From Chloroflexota bacterium (GTDB lineage Bacteria; Chloroflexota; UBA11872; VXOZ01): DNA of 41,579 bases. The translations under genes and the position numbers were made by a program. The DNA is taken from assembly GCA_028874195.1 (NCBI GenBank), contig JAPPLM010000068.1:1-41579 (forward strand), in the 5' to 3' direction. This document shows positions 15,025 to 24,185 of this stretch, piece by piece. Below the pieces are notes generated by a model, which searched no databases, was not told where the DNA came from, and saw only the letters and a program-made list of their open reading frames with translations. The stretch's first letter is position 1. The number at the start of each line of letters is the position of its first letter.

Positions 15025-15050
15025 TGCGGGGGACAAGCCCCCGCGCTACT
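15025..15050 (-). repeat. Dispersed palindromic repeat, family D (inverted)
   Basis: gcgggggacaagcccccgcg then ctac, the reverse complement of 14215-14241. Confidence 0.75.
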
Positions 15051-15090
15051 GAGGAATGAGCCAACGCCCACATCCGCAATGCCGCACTCC

Positions 15091-15120
15091 GTCATTCCCG
15101 TGAAAACGGGAATCCATCTT
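15091..15120 (+). repeat. Dispersed palindromic repeat, family A
   Basis: gtcattcccgtgaaaacggg followed by aatccatctt. The stem has changed on both arms (cccgt/acggg), a compensatory change that keeps pairing. Confidence 0.75.
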
Positions 15121-15258
15121 CTCAACCCGCAATAACTTATGCCCACTCGATACTGCCGCAGAACCATGTTGCGGCATGGCTGAGTCAAGAGCAGCAATCG
15201 TAATCTCTCAGACGCTTCAAACCCGGCAGGACCCGATTCTTCACAGATTAAACTCTGT

Positions 15259-16005
15259 CTACCCGACTCCCCTGCCGCCGTCGATGATGAGCGTCTGGCC
15301 GGTGACCCAATCGGCGGTGCAGATGAGGTAGTGCGTCGCCCCCGCAATGTCTTCCGGCGTGCCCAGACGCTGTGTGATAGTGGTCTGGCGTATCTCTTCA
15401 TTGCGGTCGGGGTAATCTTCCGTCCAACGTGTGTAGATCAGGCCGGGCGCAACGCTATTCACGAGGATTTCCGGTCCTAAGGCAGCCGCCATAGACTTTG
15501 TGAGGGCGATCATGGCGGCCTTGGAGGCGGCATAGGGCACGGAACTGCCGCCGCCGGTGATGCCGGCCACGGAGGAGATGTTGACAATGCGTCCGCTGCC
15601 TTGCGCCTTCATGATGGGCGTGACCGCGCGGATGCCGTAGAACGCTCCCATGACGTTCACCGCAAAGATGCGGTTCCACAGCTCGTCGGTCAGTTTGTCA
15701 AGTTCGGTATGTTTGATAAATTGCGTATAGCCCGCGTTGTTCACCAGCGCGTCCACGCTGCCGAAAGACTCGTGGGCAAAGTTCACCATCTCTATGACCT
15801 TGGCTTCATCGGCCACGTCGGCCTTGAAGGTCACACCCCGACCGCCGGCTGCCGTAGCGTCGCGGGCGGTCTCTTCGGCCTCTTTTTCAGACCTGGAATA
15901 GTTGACGACGACGTTCGCTCCCTCACGGGCGAGTGAAATGCAGACCGCGCGGCCAATGCCGGTGGCGCCGCCGGTAACGATGGCACACTTACCTTTTAGC
16001 TGCAT
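15259..16005 (-). CDS. Short-chain dehydrogenase/reductase (FabG-like)
   Basis: A 248-residue classical SDR. AIVTGGATGIGRAV (residues 8-21) is the cofactor loop. VNYSRSE with Ser and Arg after beta-2 favours NADP(H). LVNNAGYTQF holds the NNAG motif. The catalytic residues S145, Y158 and K162 (SSVPYAASK) are present. The C-terminus, TGQTLIIDGGRGV, is typical. The substrate is unknown; 3-oxoacyl or sugar alcohol are the usual options. The start is ATG with a full AAGGAGG site. The DUF1648 gene ends 13 bases upstream, so the two share an operon. Confidence 0.9.
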   Translation of the reverse strand: MQLKGKCAIVTGGATGIGRAVCISLAREGANVVVNYSRSEKEAEETARDATAAGGRGVTFKADVADEAKVIEMVNFAHESFGSVDALVNNAGYTQFIKHTELDKLTDELWNRIFAVNVMGAFYGIRAVTPIMKAQGSGRIVNISSVAGITGGGSSVPYAASKAAMIALTKSMAAALGPEILVNSVAPGLIYTRWTEDYPDRNEEIRQTTITQRLGTPEDIAGATHYLICTADWVTGQTLIIDGGRGVG

Positions 16006-16018
16006 AGATTTGTCCTCC

Positions 16019-16396
16019 TTAGCGAATGATAAACCAGAGGCCGGCCAAAAGCAGCAGGCCTAGCCAACACGTAGTCAGCATCAGCATGCGGGCGGCAAAG
16101 GCGCTCCTCTTTATGAAGAAAGCGCACACCGCGCCATTTGCAAGTATCAGCAATGCCACGCCGAGTGGCAGGCGGTAGAGATAGACTTTATTCGCCACAA
16201 GATCGGCTTGGCCCTGGGCATTGAAGAGGATGGGCAATCGCTCCGGCAGTTGGGGATAGACACTCTGGATGACGCCGAACAGCGCAACGTCTGCCAGCAA
16301 GGCCAGTATCAGGAAGAAGTAGAATACCTTGTCCGTCCAGAAGCGATAGCGAGGCACAAACTCAACCTCGATGTTCGCGCCTGCTTGCTCTGCCAT
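16019..16396 (-). CDS. DUF1648-type membrane protein
   Basis: 125 residues with three membrane helices (about 27-45, 76-95 and 103-123). Between the first two is LPERLPILFNAQGQADLVAN, the LPxxxPxHFNxxGxxD pattern of the DUF1648 family, which also appears in SdpI-type immunity proteins and in Gram-positive membrane proteins. Function is unknown. The start is ATG with GAGGAAG about 6 bases upstream. It is directly upstream of the SDR gene on the same strand. Confidence 0.8.
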   Translation of the reverse strand: MAEQAGANIEVEFVPRYRFWTDKVFYFFLILALLADVALFGVIQSVYPQLPERLPILFNAQGQADLVANKVYLYRLPLGVALLILANGAVCAFFIKRSAFAARMLMLTTCWLGLLLLAGLWFIIR

Positions 16397-16549
16397 CCTG
16401 CTTCCTCGGCGGTGGTCTGCGCATCACGTGGGCCACTGCCTCTCCACGAACAACCGGTAAACGACGGCGGCACCGGCAAACCCCAAAGAACACTCACGTG
16501 ACAAGGAGAAACACGGCTGCCACACGAGCGCGGTAAAGCGCGAAGCGCC

Positions 16550-17515
16550 CTACGAGACGCCGGCGCTTACGGGATAGACGGCGGCGCACCAGTCGCCGTA
16601 CTTCGGATTGCGGTTGCGCACCGCGTCGAAGAAGACTTTCTGCAGCCGGGCCGTCACGGGGCCGATTTCGCCGCTGCCGATGACTCTGCCGTCTACCTCG
16701 CCGATGGCGGAAATCTGCGCGGCCGTGCCGGTAAAGAAGAGTTCATCGGCAATGTAGAGTTCGGTGCGCGCAATGCGCCGCTCCACCACTTCAATGCCGA
16801 GTTCCTCTTGTGCCAGCGTCATCACGGCATGGCGCGTGATACCTTCGAGGATATTCGAGTCAGGTCCGGTGGTTATGAGCTTGCCGTCCCGCAGCATGAA
16901 GATGTTTTCGCCGGGGCCCTCCGAAACCGAGCCGTCGCTGTTCAACATGATGGCTTCGTCAAAGCCCAGTTCCTTGGCTTGGGAGGTCGCCAAGGCCGAA
17001 TTGATGTATAGTCCCGTAACTTTCGCTCGCGGCGGAATCACGTTGTCATCGATGCGCCGCCAGGGGGAAATGGTGACGCGAATCGGCTTGTCCAGGTCCA
17101 AATAGGCCCCAAACGGCACGGTAAACATAAAGAAGTCGTCCGGCACGTCTTCCAGACTGCCGTCTTCGGCTTTGCGCACCAACGAGAGTCCCACCTGCTC
17201 GGCGCTCTTGTAGACGAGCGGGCGCACGTACACGTCTTCGCGGTAGCCGGACTTCGCGACGAGGTCACAGGCGAGTTGCGTCAATTCCTCCGGGCTGAGG
17301 CGCACCTTCATGCGCAGGATATGCGCGGAGCGGTGCAAACGCTCAAAGTGCTCACGCGCGCGAAAGAGATAGACCTGCTCGTCCTCCGGCACCCAGTAGC
17401 CCCGAATGCCCTCAAAACAGCCGGTGCCGTAGTTGAGCGCGTGAGTCATGATGCCTACTTTGGCGTCACCAAGCGGCACCACATTCCCTTCAAAATACGC
17501 GAACGGTTCTCCCAC
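16550..17515 (-). CDS. ilvE: Branched-chain amino acid aminotransferase (class IV)
   Basis: A 321-residue PLP enzyme of fold type IV. Motifs: GIMTHALNYGTGCFEGIRGY, VYVRPLVYKSAE, PRAKVTGLYINSALA with the PLP lysine (K165), GFDEAIMLNSDG and SEGPGENIFML. It catalyses the last step of Val, Leu and Ile synthesis, or the first step of their breakdown. The start is set at GTG 17515: a strong AGGAGG lies 6 bases upstream, inside a longer open frame with ATG at 17530 that has no ribosome-binding site. This gives a length close to other IlvE proteins. ABC transporter genes lie upstream. Confidence 0.92.
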   Translation of the reverse strand: MGEPFAYFEGNVVPLGDAKVGIMTHALNYGTGCFEGIRGYWVPEDEQVYLFRAREHFERLHRSAHILRMKVRLSPEELTQLACDLVAKSGYREDVYVRPLVYKSAEQVGLSLVRKAEDGSLEDVPDDFFMFTVPFGAYLDLDKPIRVTISPWRRIDDNVIPPRAKVTGLYINSALATSQAKELGFDEAIMLNSDGSVSEGPGENIFMLRDGKLITTGPDSNILEGITRHAVMTLAQEELGIEVVERRIARTELYIADELFFTGTAAQISAIGEVDGRVIGSGEIGPVTARLQKVFFDAVRNRNPKYGDWCAAVYPVSAGVS

Positions 17516-17673
17516 AACCGACCTCCTCATTAGCCCGTGGGCGCAGATGCTTATGCTACGCAAAAGCTTACGCTTTATCATGCTACATTTGCGGAGTCCG
17601 TGTAAACCCTGGAATGTGCCTCGCGACGCTGTGGGACGACTCCTTAGAAGCACGCCGCACACACGCATGGACT

Positions 17674-19491
17674 TCAACTGGCGTCTTCTCGGTAAGCAGC
17701 AGCTTGAAGGCCGTAGAGTTCGGCATATTCGCCGCCGGACGCGAGCAGGGCGTCGTGCGTTCCCTCCTCCACCAAGCGGCCCTCACGCAACACCAGAATC
17801 CGGTCGGCGATCTGGCATGATGCCAGGCGGTGGGAGATGAGGATCGCCGTGCGGTCTTGCGCCAGGTCGGCAAAGTGCCGATAGACCGCTGCTTCGGCCT
17901 TGGCATCGAGGGCCGAAGCCGGTTCGTCCAGGATGAGAATTTCGGCGGGGCGGAAATAGGCCCGCGCGATTGCCAGTTTCTGCCACTGTCCCACCGATAG
18001 CTCCGCGCCGGCGTGGTACTCCTTGCCTAGCCGTGTGCTCAGTCCTTGCGGCAGTTCAGCTACTACTTCCTGCGCGCCGCTGCGCGTGAGGACGGCTTGG
18101 AGGTGCTCTTTGTCGTCAGCACCTTCCAGCCAGCCGAAAGTGATGTTTTCCTCTACGGTAGTCTGGTAGCGCAAATAGGTCTGAAAAACGGTGCCGAATT
18201 TCCGGTGCCAATCGGCGGGCGCAATGTCAGCAAGGTCAACCCCATCTACAAGGATGCGGCCGGACGTGGGGCGATAGAGGCCCATCAGGAGTTTGACCAG
18301 AGTGGTCTTGCCTGCCCCGTTTTCGCCAACGAGGGCGATGCGCTCGCCGGGCCGAAGTTCTAGGTTGAGGTCGGAGAGTGCCGGCCGTTCGGCTCCGGGA
18401 TATGTGAAGGTGAGATTCTCCAAGACGATAGGTGTGGCCAGCGGTTGATCCAGTTTCCGGCCGGCCCTTAGGTCAAGGCGTGGGTTGTCCATCAGCACAA
18501 AGTAGTCCTCCAAGTAGCGGAGAGAGTTGTAGAGCATAGACCCACACCAAATCAGCCCGAAGAACGTGATTTGGAACGTCTCGATTGCGGCGAATAGGGC
18601 TGCCGCCGCGCCAATGCTGATGTGTCCGTTGATGAGGAGGCCGACGCTCAGGCCGAGGGCCGCAATGTGCGTCAGGCCGTTCATGCCGTCCGAGACAACC
18701 GTAAGCCGCGCTTCACGCGCCGCAAGTTGCAGTCGTTCTTTATGGAGACTGCGACGGAGCTGCCCGGCTTGATTGAGCAGCCATTGCCCAAGGCTGAAGA
18801 GCCGAATCTCTGCCGCTGAATGCCGGCCGGTCAGCAGGTCGATATAGACGCCAAAGCGGCGTTCGTCCGGGGCTTGCGTGCGGTCCATCAGGTATCTTTG
18901 TCGATTGATGAATTCACGCAGCAGCGCGCCTGGCGTTGATCCGAGGGCAAGCAGGAGCGGCAGTCCCCAGTGGAATTGCCCCAGGTAGATGAGGAGCGAC
19001 GCCATAGTCACAATATCTGAAAGGCTCCTTGTGAGAAAACTGGTCGTGGCTCCCAACCGTCCCACCGTTCTGCGCCGCACCAGGTGCAACAGGTCGTAGT
19101 GCTTGTCATGCTCGAACCACTCCAACGGCATCGACTGCGCCTGCTGCAGGCACCGCTCCTCTAGGTAGTTGCCCAAGACCTCCTGATGACGGCGGTCGAC
19201 GATTTCCCTGACGTGCACTACCGCAGCGTGCAGGATCGCGAGCAGGGCGAGACCGAGTCCCCACGCGAGACCGTCTGCCACGGGGGCGCTTCCCGCGACT
19301 ATCAGTTCCGCCGTTTCGATGAGCCGGCGCAATGCATGCACCTCGGCCAAGGGAAAGAGACCCATGACAATGCTTATCGTGAAATGCAGAACTGTCCCTC
19401 TGGCGTCGGCTGCGAGCAGGAGGCCCAGCGTAGGTGGCACATACTTAAGGCGCTGCCAAGACCTTGGGGTGGTGTTTGGTTCAGTGCTCAT
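17674..19491 (-). CDS. ABC exporter half-transporter (permease fused to ATPase)
   Basis: 605 residues. An N-terminal membrane domain spans about 1-330. The ATPase domain has Walker A GENGAGKTT (389-397), signature LSVGQWQKLAIAR (498-510), Walker B ILILDEP (518-524, catalytic E523) and a switch His (LISHRL, H554). All catalytic residues are intact. ATG 19491 overlaps the stop of the neighbouring ABC gene (ATGA) and has GGAGGA upstream, so it is preferred over a start at 19527. The pair probably forms a heterodimeric exporter; the substrate is unknown. Confidence 0.9.
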   Translation of the reverse strand: MSTEPNTTPRSWQRLKYVPPTLGLLLAADARGTVLHFTISIVMGLFPLAEVHALRRLIETAELIVAGSAPVADGLAWGLGLALLAILHAAVVHVREIVDRRHQEVLGNYLEERCLQQAQSMPLEWFEHDKHYDLLHLVRRRTVGRLGATTSFLTRSLSDIVTMASLLIYLGQFHWGLPLLLALGSTPGALLREFINRQRYLMDRTQAPDERRFGVYIDLLTGRHSAAEIRLFSLGQWLLNQAGQLRRSLHKERLQLAAREARLTVVSDGMNGLTHIAALGLSVGLLINGHISIGAAAALFAAIETFQITFFGLIWCGSMLYNSLRYLEDYFVLMDNPRLDLRAGRKLDQPLATPIVLENLTFTYPGAERPALSDLNLELRPGERIALVGENGAGKTTLVKLLMGLYRPTSGRILVDGVDLADIAPADWHRKFGTVFQTYLRYQTTVEENITFGWLEGADDKEHLQAVLTRSGAQEVVAELPQGLSTRLGKEYHAGAELSVGQWQKLAIARAYFRPAEILILDEPASALDAKAEAAVYRHFADLAQDRTAILISHRLASCQIADRILVLREGRLVEEGTHDALLASGGEYAELYGLQAAAYREDAS

Positions 19492-21416
19492 GAGTCGTCC
19501 TCCGCATTGAGCGGCGCGGCATACCAACGCGCCTGGAGGCCGTACATGTGCGCGTAAACGCCGTCCTGGTGCAGCAGAGCCTCGTGATTGCCTTCTTCGA
19601 CAATGCGACCGTGTGCCAGCACGACGATCCGGTCTCCCAGGCGGGCCGCGCCCAGCCGGTGCGAGACCAAAACTGCGGTGCGCCCGGCGGCTACCTGGGT
19701 AAACTGCCGGTAGAATTCCACCTCCGCGCGCGGGTCCAAGGCGGCGGTGGGTTCATCGAGAGCGACGATTTGGGCATCGCGCAGGTACGCCCGCGCCAGG
19801 GCTAGCCGCTGCCACTGGCCGGAAGAGAGCTCCGTCCCACCCGGCCATTCCTTGCCGAGAGGCGTTGCGTAGCCTGCAGACAGAGCGGCGACGAACCCAT
19901 CCGCCCCGCTCTGCGCCGCAGCCGCGGCGATGCGGGGATGGGTTGCGGATGCGGTTTGCGGAGACGCAGCCAGCAAGGCGGTGTCGCCATAGGCGATGTT
20001 CTCAAACACCGTCGTGGGATAGCGGACGAAATCCTGGAACACCGCGGTCGCCTCCCGCCGCCAGGCCTCGGGATCGAGTGTGGACAGGTCCGTACCGTCC
20101 ACCAGTATGGTCCCTTGCGTGGGTCGGTAGAGGCCGAGGAGCAAACGCACGAGTGTCGTCTTGCCCGCGCCGTTCTCGCCCACGAGGGCGATGCGCTCAC
20201 CGGGCCGGATCTCCAAGTTGATGTTGGCGAGCGCCGGTCGATCCGCGCCAGGATACGTAAAGCTGACATCGCGAAACTGAATCCCCTGGCGCAGGGGCCG
20301 CTGTATTCGATGCTCAATTTCCGGCGTATCCGGCGTTTCCGCTTCAAGGGAGAGAAAGTCGCGCAGATACTCGGAGTATTGCAACTCCTCATAGATATTT
20401 CGCAAGCCCCAGGCGACGTTGTCGGCGAGGTCGCGAAACCGGGTGAGGCCATACAGCAGCGCGACCAAGCTGCCCAAAGTGATGTTGCCGACCAAGGCAA
20501 TTAGCAGGGCGAATACAATGATGAACGCTACCGCTTCTTGCGCGGCAACACTGCCCAACCCCGGCAGCGCCACCTTGCGTTGGGCAGCAACAATCTCCAC
20601 GAGAAAGCGCTGGAAGACGCTATGGCGTCGGCGGAGCAGGAAGTCTGAGAGACCGGACAGCCGGATCTCGGGGATAGCCTCCCGGCTGGTAAGGAGCCGC
20701 GACCAGTATTGCTTCTCGCGCCGGCGGGGCGAGTTTTGGTATTCGACCTCTAGCAAGTTGTGCTCGGTGTACGATTGCACAACTGCCCGCAACCCCATCA
20801 CGGTAACCAGCGCAACCCCAATCAGCCAGTGGGCCCGAAAGAACAACACCATCAACCCGGCCGCGCCGACCAGCGACGTCACAAGCCACGAGACATTCTC
20901 CAGGAAGTCGCTGAGGATGCTCCCTCCCTCTTTGCCTGTCACCTCCAGCTTAGTGTAATACTCTTCCCGCTCGAAGACGCTCAGCGGCAGCGCGACGGCT
21001 TTCGCGCACACCATGTGCTGCACGGTAGCGCCAAGGCGCAAGCCCGTCAACTGACTGAGATAGTCCCCTAGCGCGCCGTCAAGGCTGCGGATGATAAAGG
21101 CAGCAAGTAGGATCAAGAGCCAAGGGACTATGGAGGACCAAACGTCAGTAGAATTGGCCGGGGAGCGCTGGAATTCATCGGTGAAGTTTATACCAGTGGG
21201 GTTGGGTACGGAGCGCCGTACGTCATCGATGAGGCCGCTGATGGCGAAGACGATGAGCGGCGTGGTGGCGCCAGCGGCGAAGCTCTGGAGCGTAATGAGC
21301 GTGGCAGCCACCGGGACTTCCTTGAAGAGAAGCCCCAGGATGTAGCCTGCTCCAGTAGCTGTGGCCCGCAGGCGGCCGGCGGGTTCACTGAGCCATTTCG
21401 GCATGATAAAACTCAT
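19488..21416 (-). CDS. ABC exporter half-transporter, partner of the downstream ABC gene
   Basis: 642 residues. The membrane domain covers about 1-345 and the ATPase about 370-610. Walker A is GENGAGKTT (413-421), signature LSSGQWQRLALAR (530-542), Walker B IVALDEP (D554, E555) and switch His H586 (LVSHRL). An extra loop (AASPQTASATHPRIAAAAAQ, about 483-502) between the Q-loop region and the signature is absent from the partner. Both nucleotide sites look consensus, so neither half is degenerate. It is translated first, and overlaps the partner gene by 4 bases. No strong ribosome-binding site is seen at the ATG. Confidence 0.9.
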   Translation of the reverse strand: MSFIMPKWLSEPAGRLRATATGAGYILGLLFKEVPVAATLITLQSFAAGATTPLIVFAISGLIDDVRRSVPNPTGINFTDEFQRSPANSTDVWSSIVPWLLILLAAFIIRSLDGALGDYLSQLTGLRLGATVQHMVCAKAVALPLSVFEREEYYTKLEVTGKEGGSILSDFLENVSWLVTSLVGAAGLMVLFFRAHWLIGVALVTVMGLRAVVQSYTEHNLLEVEYQNSPRRREKQYWSRLLTSREAIPEIRLSGLSDFLLRRRHSVFQRFLVEIVAAQRKVALPGLGSVAAQEAVAFIIVFALLIALVGNITLGSLVALLYGLTRFRDLADNVAWGLRNIYEELQYSEYLRDFLSLEAETPDTPEIEHRIQRPLRQGIQFRDVSFTYPGADRPALANINLEIRPGERIALVGENGAGKTTLVRLLLGLYRPTQGTILVDGTDLSTLDPEAWRREATAVFQDFVRYPTTVFENIAYGDTALLAASPQTASATHPRIAAAAAQSGADGFVAALSAGYATPLGKEWPGGTELSSGQWQRLALARAYLRDAQIVALDEPTAALDPRAEVEFYRQFTQVAAGRTAVLVSHRLGAARLGDRIVVLAHGRIVEEGNHEALLHQDGVYAHMYGLQARWYAAPLNAEDDS

Positions 21417-21807
21417 GATTGTTTCACTTTAGTTTGTTCGGACTTCACGGAGATCGGATATTCACGACGAACTTGGATTCTAGGCCTGAACTTCCCAGGC
21501 AATCTTTGTCCCCAAACCGCGCAATGGCAAACCCATAGACATCCATCTGTCAGGATTGTTCCGGTTATGGATATCCTGGCACAAACCGTGCCAATAGGTG
21601 AGAAGACTACTCGCTTCCGGCCTAGTCTGATTCCAAGCGTTTGCAGAGGTATGCAAAGGACCCATGAGGGCGGCTGCGCATGAACGCGCCGCCATAGAGA
21701 TCAGCGACTGTGCGCAAGGCGCCTTAGCTGACTGCCGACACAAGGTAGCGGGAAAGAAGACCTGGCGCGAGGCGGCCTGTGGTGGGGTCTCGACAGAGGG
21801 GTAGGTT
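21417..21807. other. Intergenic stretch, no recognised gene
   Basis: About 390 bases upstream of the ABC genes. An 87-codon minus-strand frame (21480-21743) is present but has an atypical composition and no recognisable motif or ribosome-binding site. No family A-D repeat was found. Confidence 0.4.
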
Positions 21808-23256
21808 TTATCTCGGAACTATCACGTTAACTGCTACCGTGTGGGAGGCTACGCCCTGAATGTCTTCGTCGGTGGTTAGCCTGAGTTCTCGTGTCTCTCC
21901 CGGGAGGAGGTTGCTCACCTGTCCGATTGCCATGCCGAGCACGCTGCCGGCGGCATCGAAAAGCGCGCCGTTGAGGTCGAGGCTGTAGGTGCGCGCGCCG
22001 TTATTCGTGACCGACCCGTGCAGGACGTGGAGACTTCCTTCACGCTCGTAATGCGTGCCGCTAAAGCTGATATGGCGCGCGTGATTCTCGCCGCCAGCCA
22101 GCGTACCGGTAAAGCGGAGTTCTACCGCTGCGGGGACTTCAGCATATGGATCGGTGGATAAGAGACGAACAACGCGTGTTGACCCTGGCAGCAGGGCTGT
22201 GATACTGCCGGTGGCATGAGTTAAGTCGGCGCCTCTGGCATCGAGCAAGTGCACCTCGATAGCACTGGAAATGAACAAATGATATTCATTACGCAGTTGT
22301 AGGTAGATACGGTAGTTGCCGTGGGGCGACACTGTGACTGTGGGCGACGCTACGAGGGACAATTGATCGGCAAGTCTGCCAGAGGGAATTCGCACGATGT
22401 CAAGAGAAGACGCCGTGCCTGCCGGCGCTGGGGGTGAGGCTAGTCCTCCTGTAGGAGGTTTCACAGCACTCAAGACAGCGAGAGCCACATCCAGCGGATA
22501 CGTAGCCGCTGCCGGAATGAGGCCGGACTCTTTGGCAAGGTCACCGCCAAGCACTACCGTCACGTCCCCGACGTCTGCCCAGGGCATCTTGACTTTCCAG
22601 TATTGCAAAGCGCTGCGTTGGGCACGCACGACGATCATCGGTCCGAACTCTTGAAGTGCCATCGGCAGGCCGAAGCGTTGCAGCCAGTCAGGATCGCTGA
22701 GAAAACGCTCTTTCAGCGCGGCGCGGGCCGCGCTCATTGCCCGAGTGTCGCCGGGCTGCGCCTCGAAGATGCGCGTGAGATGGTTCTGTACAGTTCCTTC
22801 CCAGTCATTTATCGGGTCGTCTGCCGACCAATCGAAGCTCTTGGGAATCTGCCGGTAGGCCACGAGCCAGTCGTCATAGTTGGCGGCGGAGAGCATATCG
22901 AACGTGTTCGCAAGGTTGACGCTGTTTGTCCCCGGGTTCCACTGCAAGAGGGCTTTCTGCGTCGCTTGGTAGACGAAACCGCCCAGAATGAAACGCCCGG
23001 ACACCGGATATCCCAGCGCCGGCACGCCGCCGAGCTGCTGAAAGCCACTCCAAAAGGCAATGCCGCCGTAGTCCGTGATAGCGTAGCCCTTGCCGGTGCC
23101 ACTGCCGGTCTGCGTATAGTACCAGCCTCCACCTACGGCATGGTCGGGCGCGCTGTGTTCGTGATCGTCGTGCGCCTGCACGGAGAGTACGGGGGTTGCC
23201 CATACCAGGATCAGGAGTGTCAGGCAGCTAAGGAGTCGTGTGTGTCGTAAGTACAT
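21808..23256 (-). CDS. Secreted protein with LGFP-like and FxLyD-like regions
   Basis: 482 residues. A signal peptide (RLLSCLTLLILVWATPVLS) is followed by a His/Asp-rich patch (HDDHEH). Residues about 55-115 have ITDYGGIAFWSGFQQLGG, LGYPVSGRFIL and ATQKALLQWNPG, a pattern seen in secreted Chloroflexota proteins with LGFP-like repeats. The last 100 residues contain LHVLHGSVTNNGART, ALFDAAGSVLGM and LPGETRELRL, which matches the FxLyD beta-sandwich type. It is probably attached or released at the cell surface. Function is unknown. It is divergent from the YIP1-type gene. Confidence 0.75.
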   Translation of the reverse strand: MYLRHTRLLSCLTLLILVWATPVLSVQAHDDHEHSAPDHAVGGGWYYTQTGSGTGKGYAITDYGGIAFWSGFQQLGGVPALGYPVSGRFILGGFVYQATQKALLQWNPGTNSVNLANTFDMLSAANYDDWLVAYRQIPKSFDWSADDPINDWEGTVQNHLTRIFEAQPGDTRAMSAARAALKERFLSDPDWLQRFGLPMALQEFGPMIVVRAQRSALQYWKVKMPWADVGDVTVVLGGDLAKESGLIPAAATYPLDVALAVLSAVKPPTGGLASPPAPAGTASSLDIVRIPSGRLADQLSLVASPTVTVSPHGNYRIYLQLRNEYHLFISSAIEVHLLDARGADLTHATGSITALLPGSTRVVRLLSTDPYAEVPAAVELRFTGTLAGGENHARHISFSGTHYEREGSLHVLHGSVTNNGARTYSLDLNGALFDAAGSVLGMAIGQVSNLLPGETRELRLTTDEDIQGVASHTVAVNVIVPR

Positions 23257-23408
23257 CGCTCAGATTTGGTACAGTGTTAGTAGCAGCAATCTCTATGCTA
23301 GTGGAAGTTACCTGCCGTGGCAATCGGTGCGGCGCGCACCGCGATCACGGCTAATGGCTGCCTCGGCCAATTGGCTGAACAACGTAAGCAACTGCTGTGG
23401 GAGGATGC

Positions 23409-24125
23409 ATGGACCGCGTACCGCGAGCGTGGATGAAGCCGCTCGACGATGACTACAAGGCAAAGCCGCTGCCGGAACGCAAGCGGCGGCCCTGGCGTGA
23501 AACCGTTGTGGGCCGTGCCGTCATGGCGCCGATTGACCGCCTCGACCCCTACGTGCGCTGGTCGGAACTCATAGAACGCATGGTGCACGGGTTGATGCTG
23601 AACACCGACGTCTTCAAAGACGCCCACGAGGACGAATCGGCGAACCTGCAGGCGCTGACGGTAGTGTTGATTGTTGCCGTTGTGCAGAACATCAGCTTGC
23701 TGCTCGTCGGGATGTTCTGGTTCGGCTTCTTTGGCGCTTTCGGTTACGTTGCCCGGGCCATGAGCGACGCGCTGATTTCTTGGGTCATCTGGTTGTTGGT
23801 GGCCTACGCGCTGTGCAAGGTGCTCTTCAGGAGCCGCGCGGGTTTCATGCAGCTTTTTCGCGCGCTGGCCTTCGCGTACGTTCCTTCTATCTTCTTGTTT
23901 TTCCAAGTAATCCCGCTGTACGGGGTCACGCTGGCCGCCCTCACGTACTTGGCCTTGATCGAGTACGGCGTCTTGGCCCTGCGCCCTGCTTTGAACGGGT
24001 CGATCTGGAAAGCGCTGCTGGCGAGTTTCGTCGGCTGGACCGGCCTGCTCGTAGTCAGTTTGATTCTGAGCGAGAGCCAACTCTTCGTCCTGATACAAGA
24101 GTGGATTGCCGAGCAGTGGCTGTAA
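23409..24125 (+). CDS. YIP1-family integral membrane protein
   Basis: 238 residues with five predicted membrane helices starting near residue 80 (ALTVVLIVAVVQNISLLLVG). The cytoplasmic N-terminus is charged (LPERKRRPWRETVVG) and is followed by an amphipathic segment (PYVRWSELIERMVHG). Helix arrangement and the LFRALAFAYVPSIF motif fit the bacterial YIP1 family, whose role is unknown. ATG 23409 is chosen because GGGAGG lies 5 bases upstream; an in-frame GTG at 23397 lies inside that site's leader. Confidence 0.8.
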   Translation: MDRVPRAWMKPLDDDYKAKPLPERKRRPWRETVVGRAVMAPIDRLDPYVRWSELIERMVHGLMLNTDVFKDAHEDESANLQALTVVLIVAVVQNISLLLVGMFWFGFFGAFGYVARAMSDALISWVIWLLVAYALCKVLFRSRAGFMQLFRALAFAYVPSIFLFFQVIPLYGVTLAALTYLALIEYGVLALRPALNGSIWKALLASFVGWTGLLVVSLILSESQLFVLIQEWIAEQWL

Positions 24126-24185
24126 GCAAGACTACTCTTTCAGCGATGTCTGCGCTCATTGCGAAGTCTACGCCAATAGCTAAGA

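Larger units (their letters stand above)
14861..15258. other. Intergenic repeats, no convincing gene
   Basis: About 400 bases. It contains the family D repeat (15025-15050) and a family A copy (15091-15120). An open frame that runs across here is in another frame of the SDR gene and has no protein-like features. Confidence 0.55.

Noticed and set aside
21480-21743. Small minus-strand ORF of 87 codons between the secreted protein and ABC genes
   Set aside because: No ribosome-binding site, no hydrophobic or motif pattern, and composition unlike neighbouring genes. Left as unassigned.
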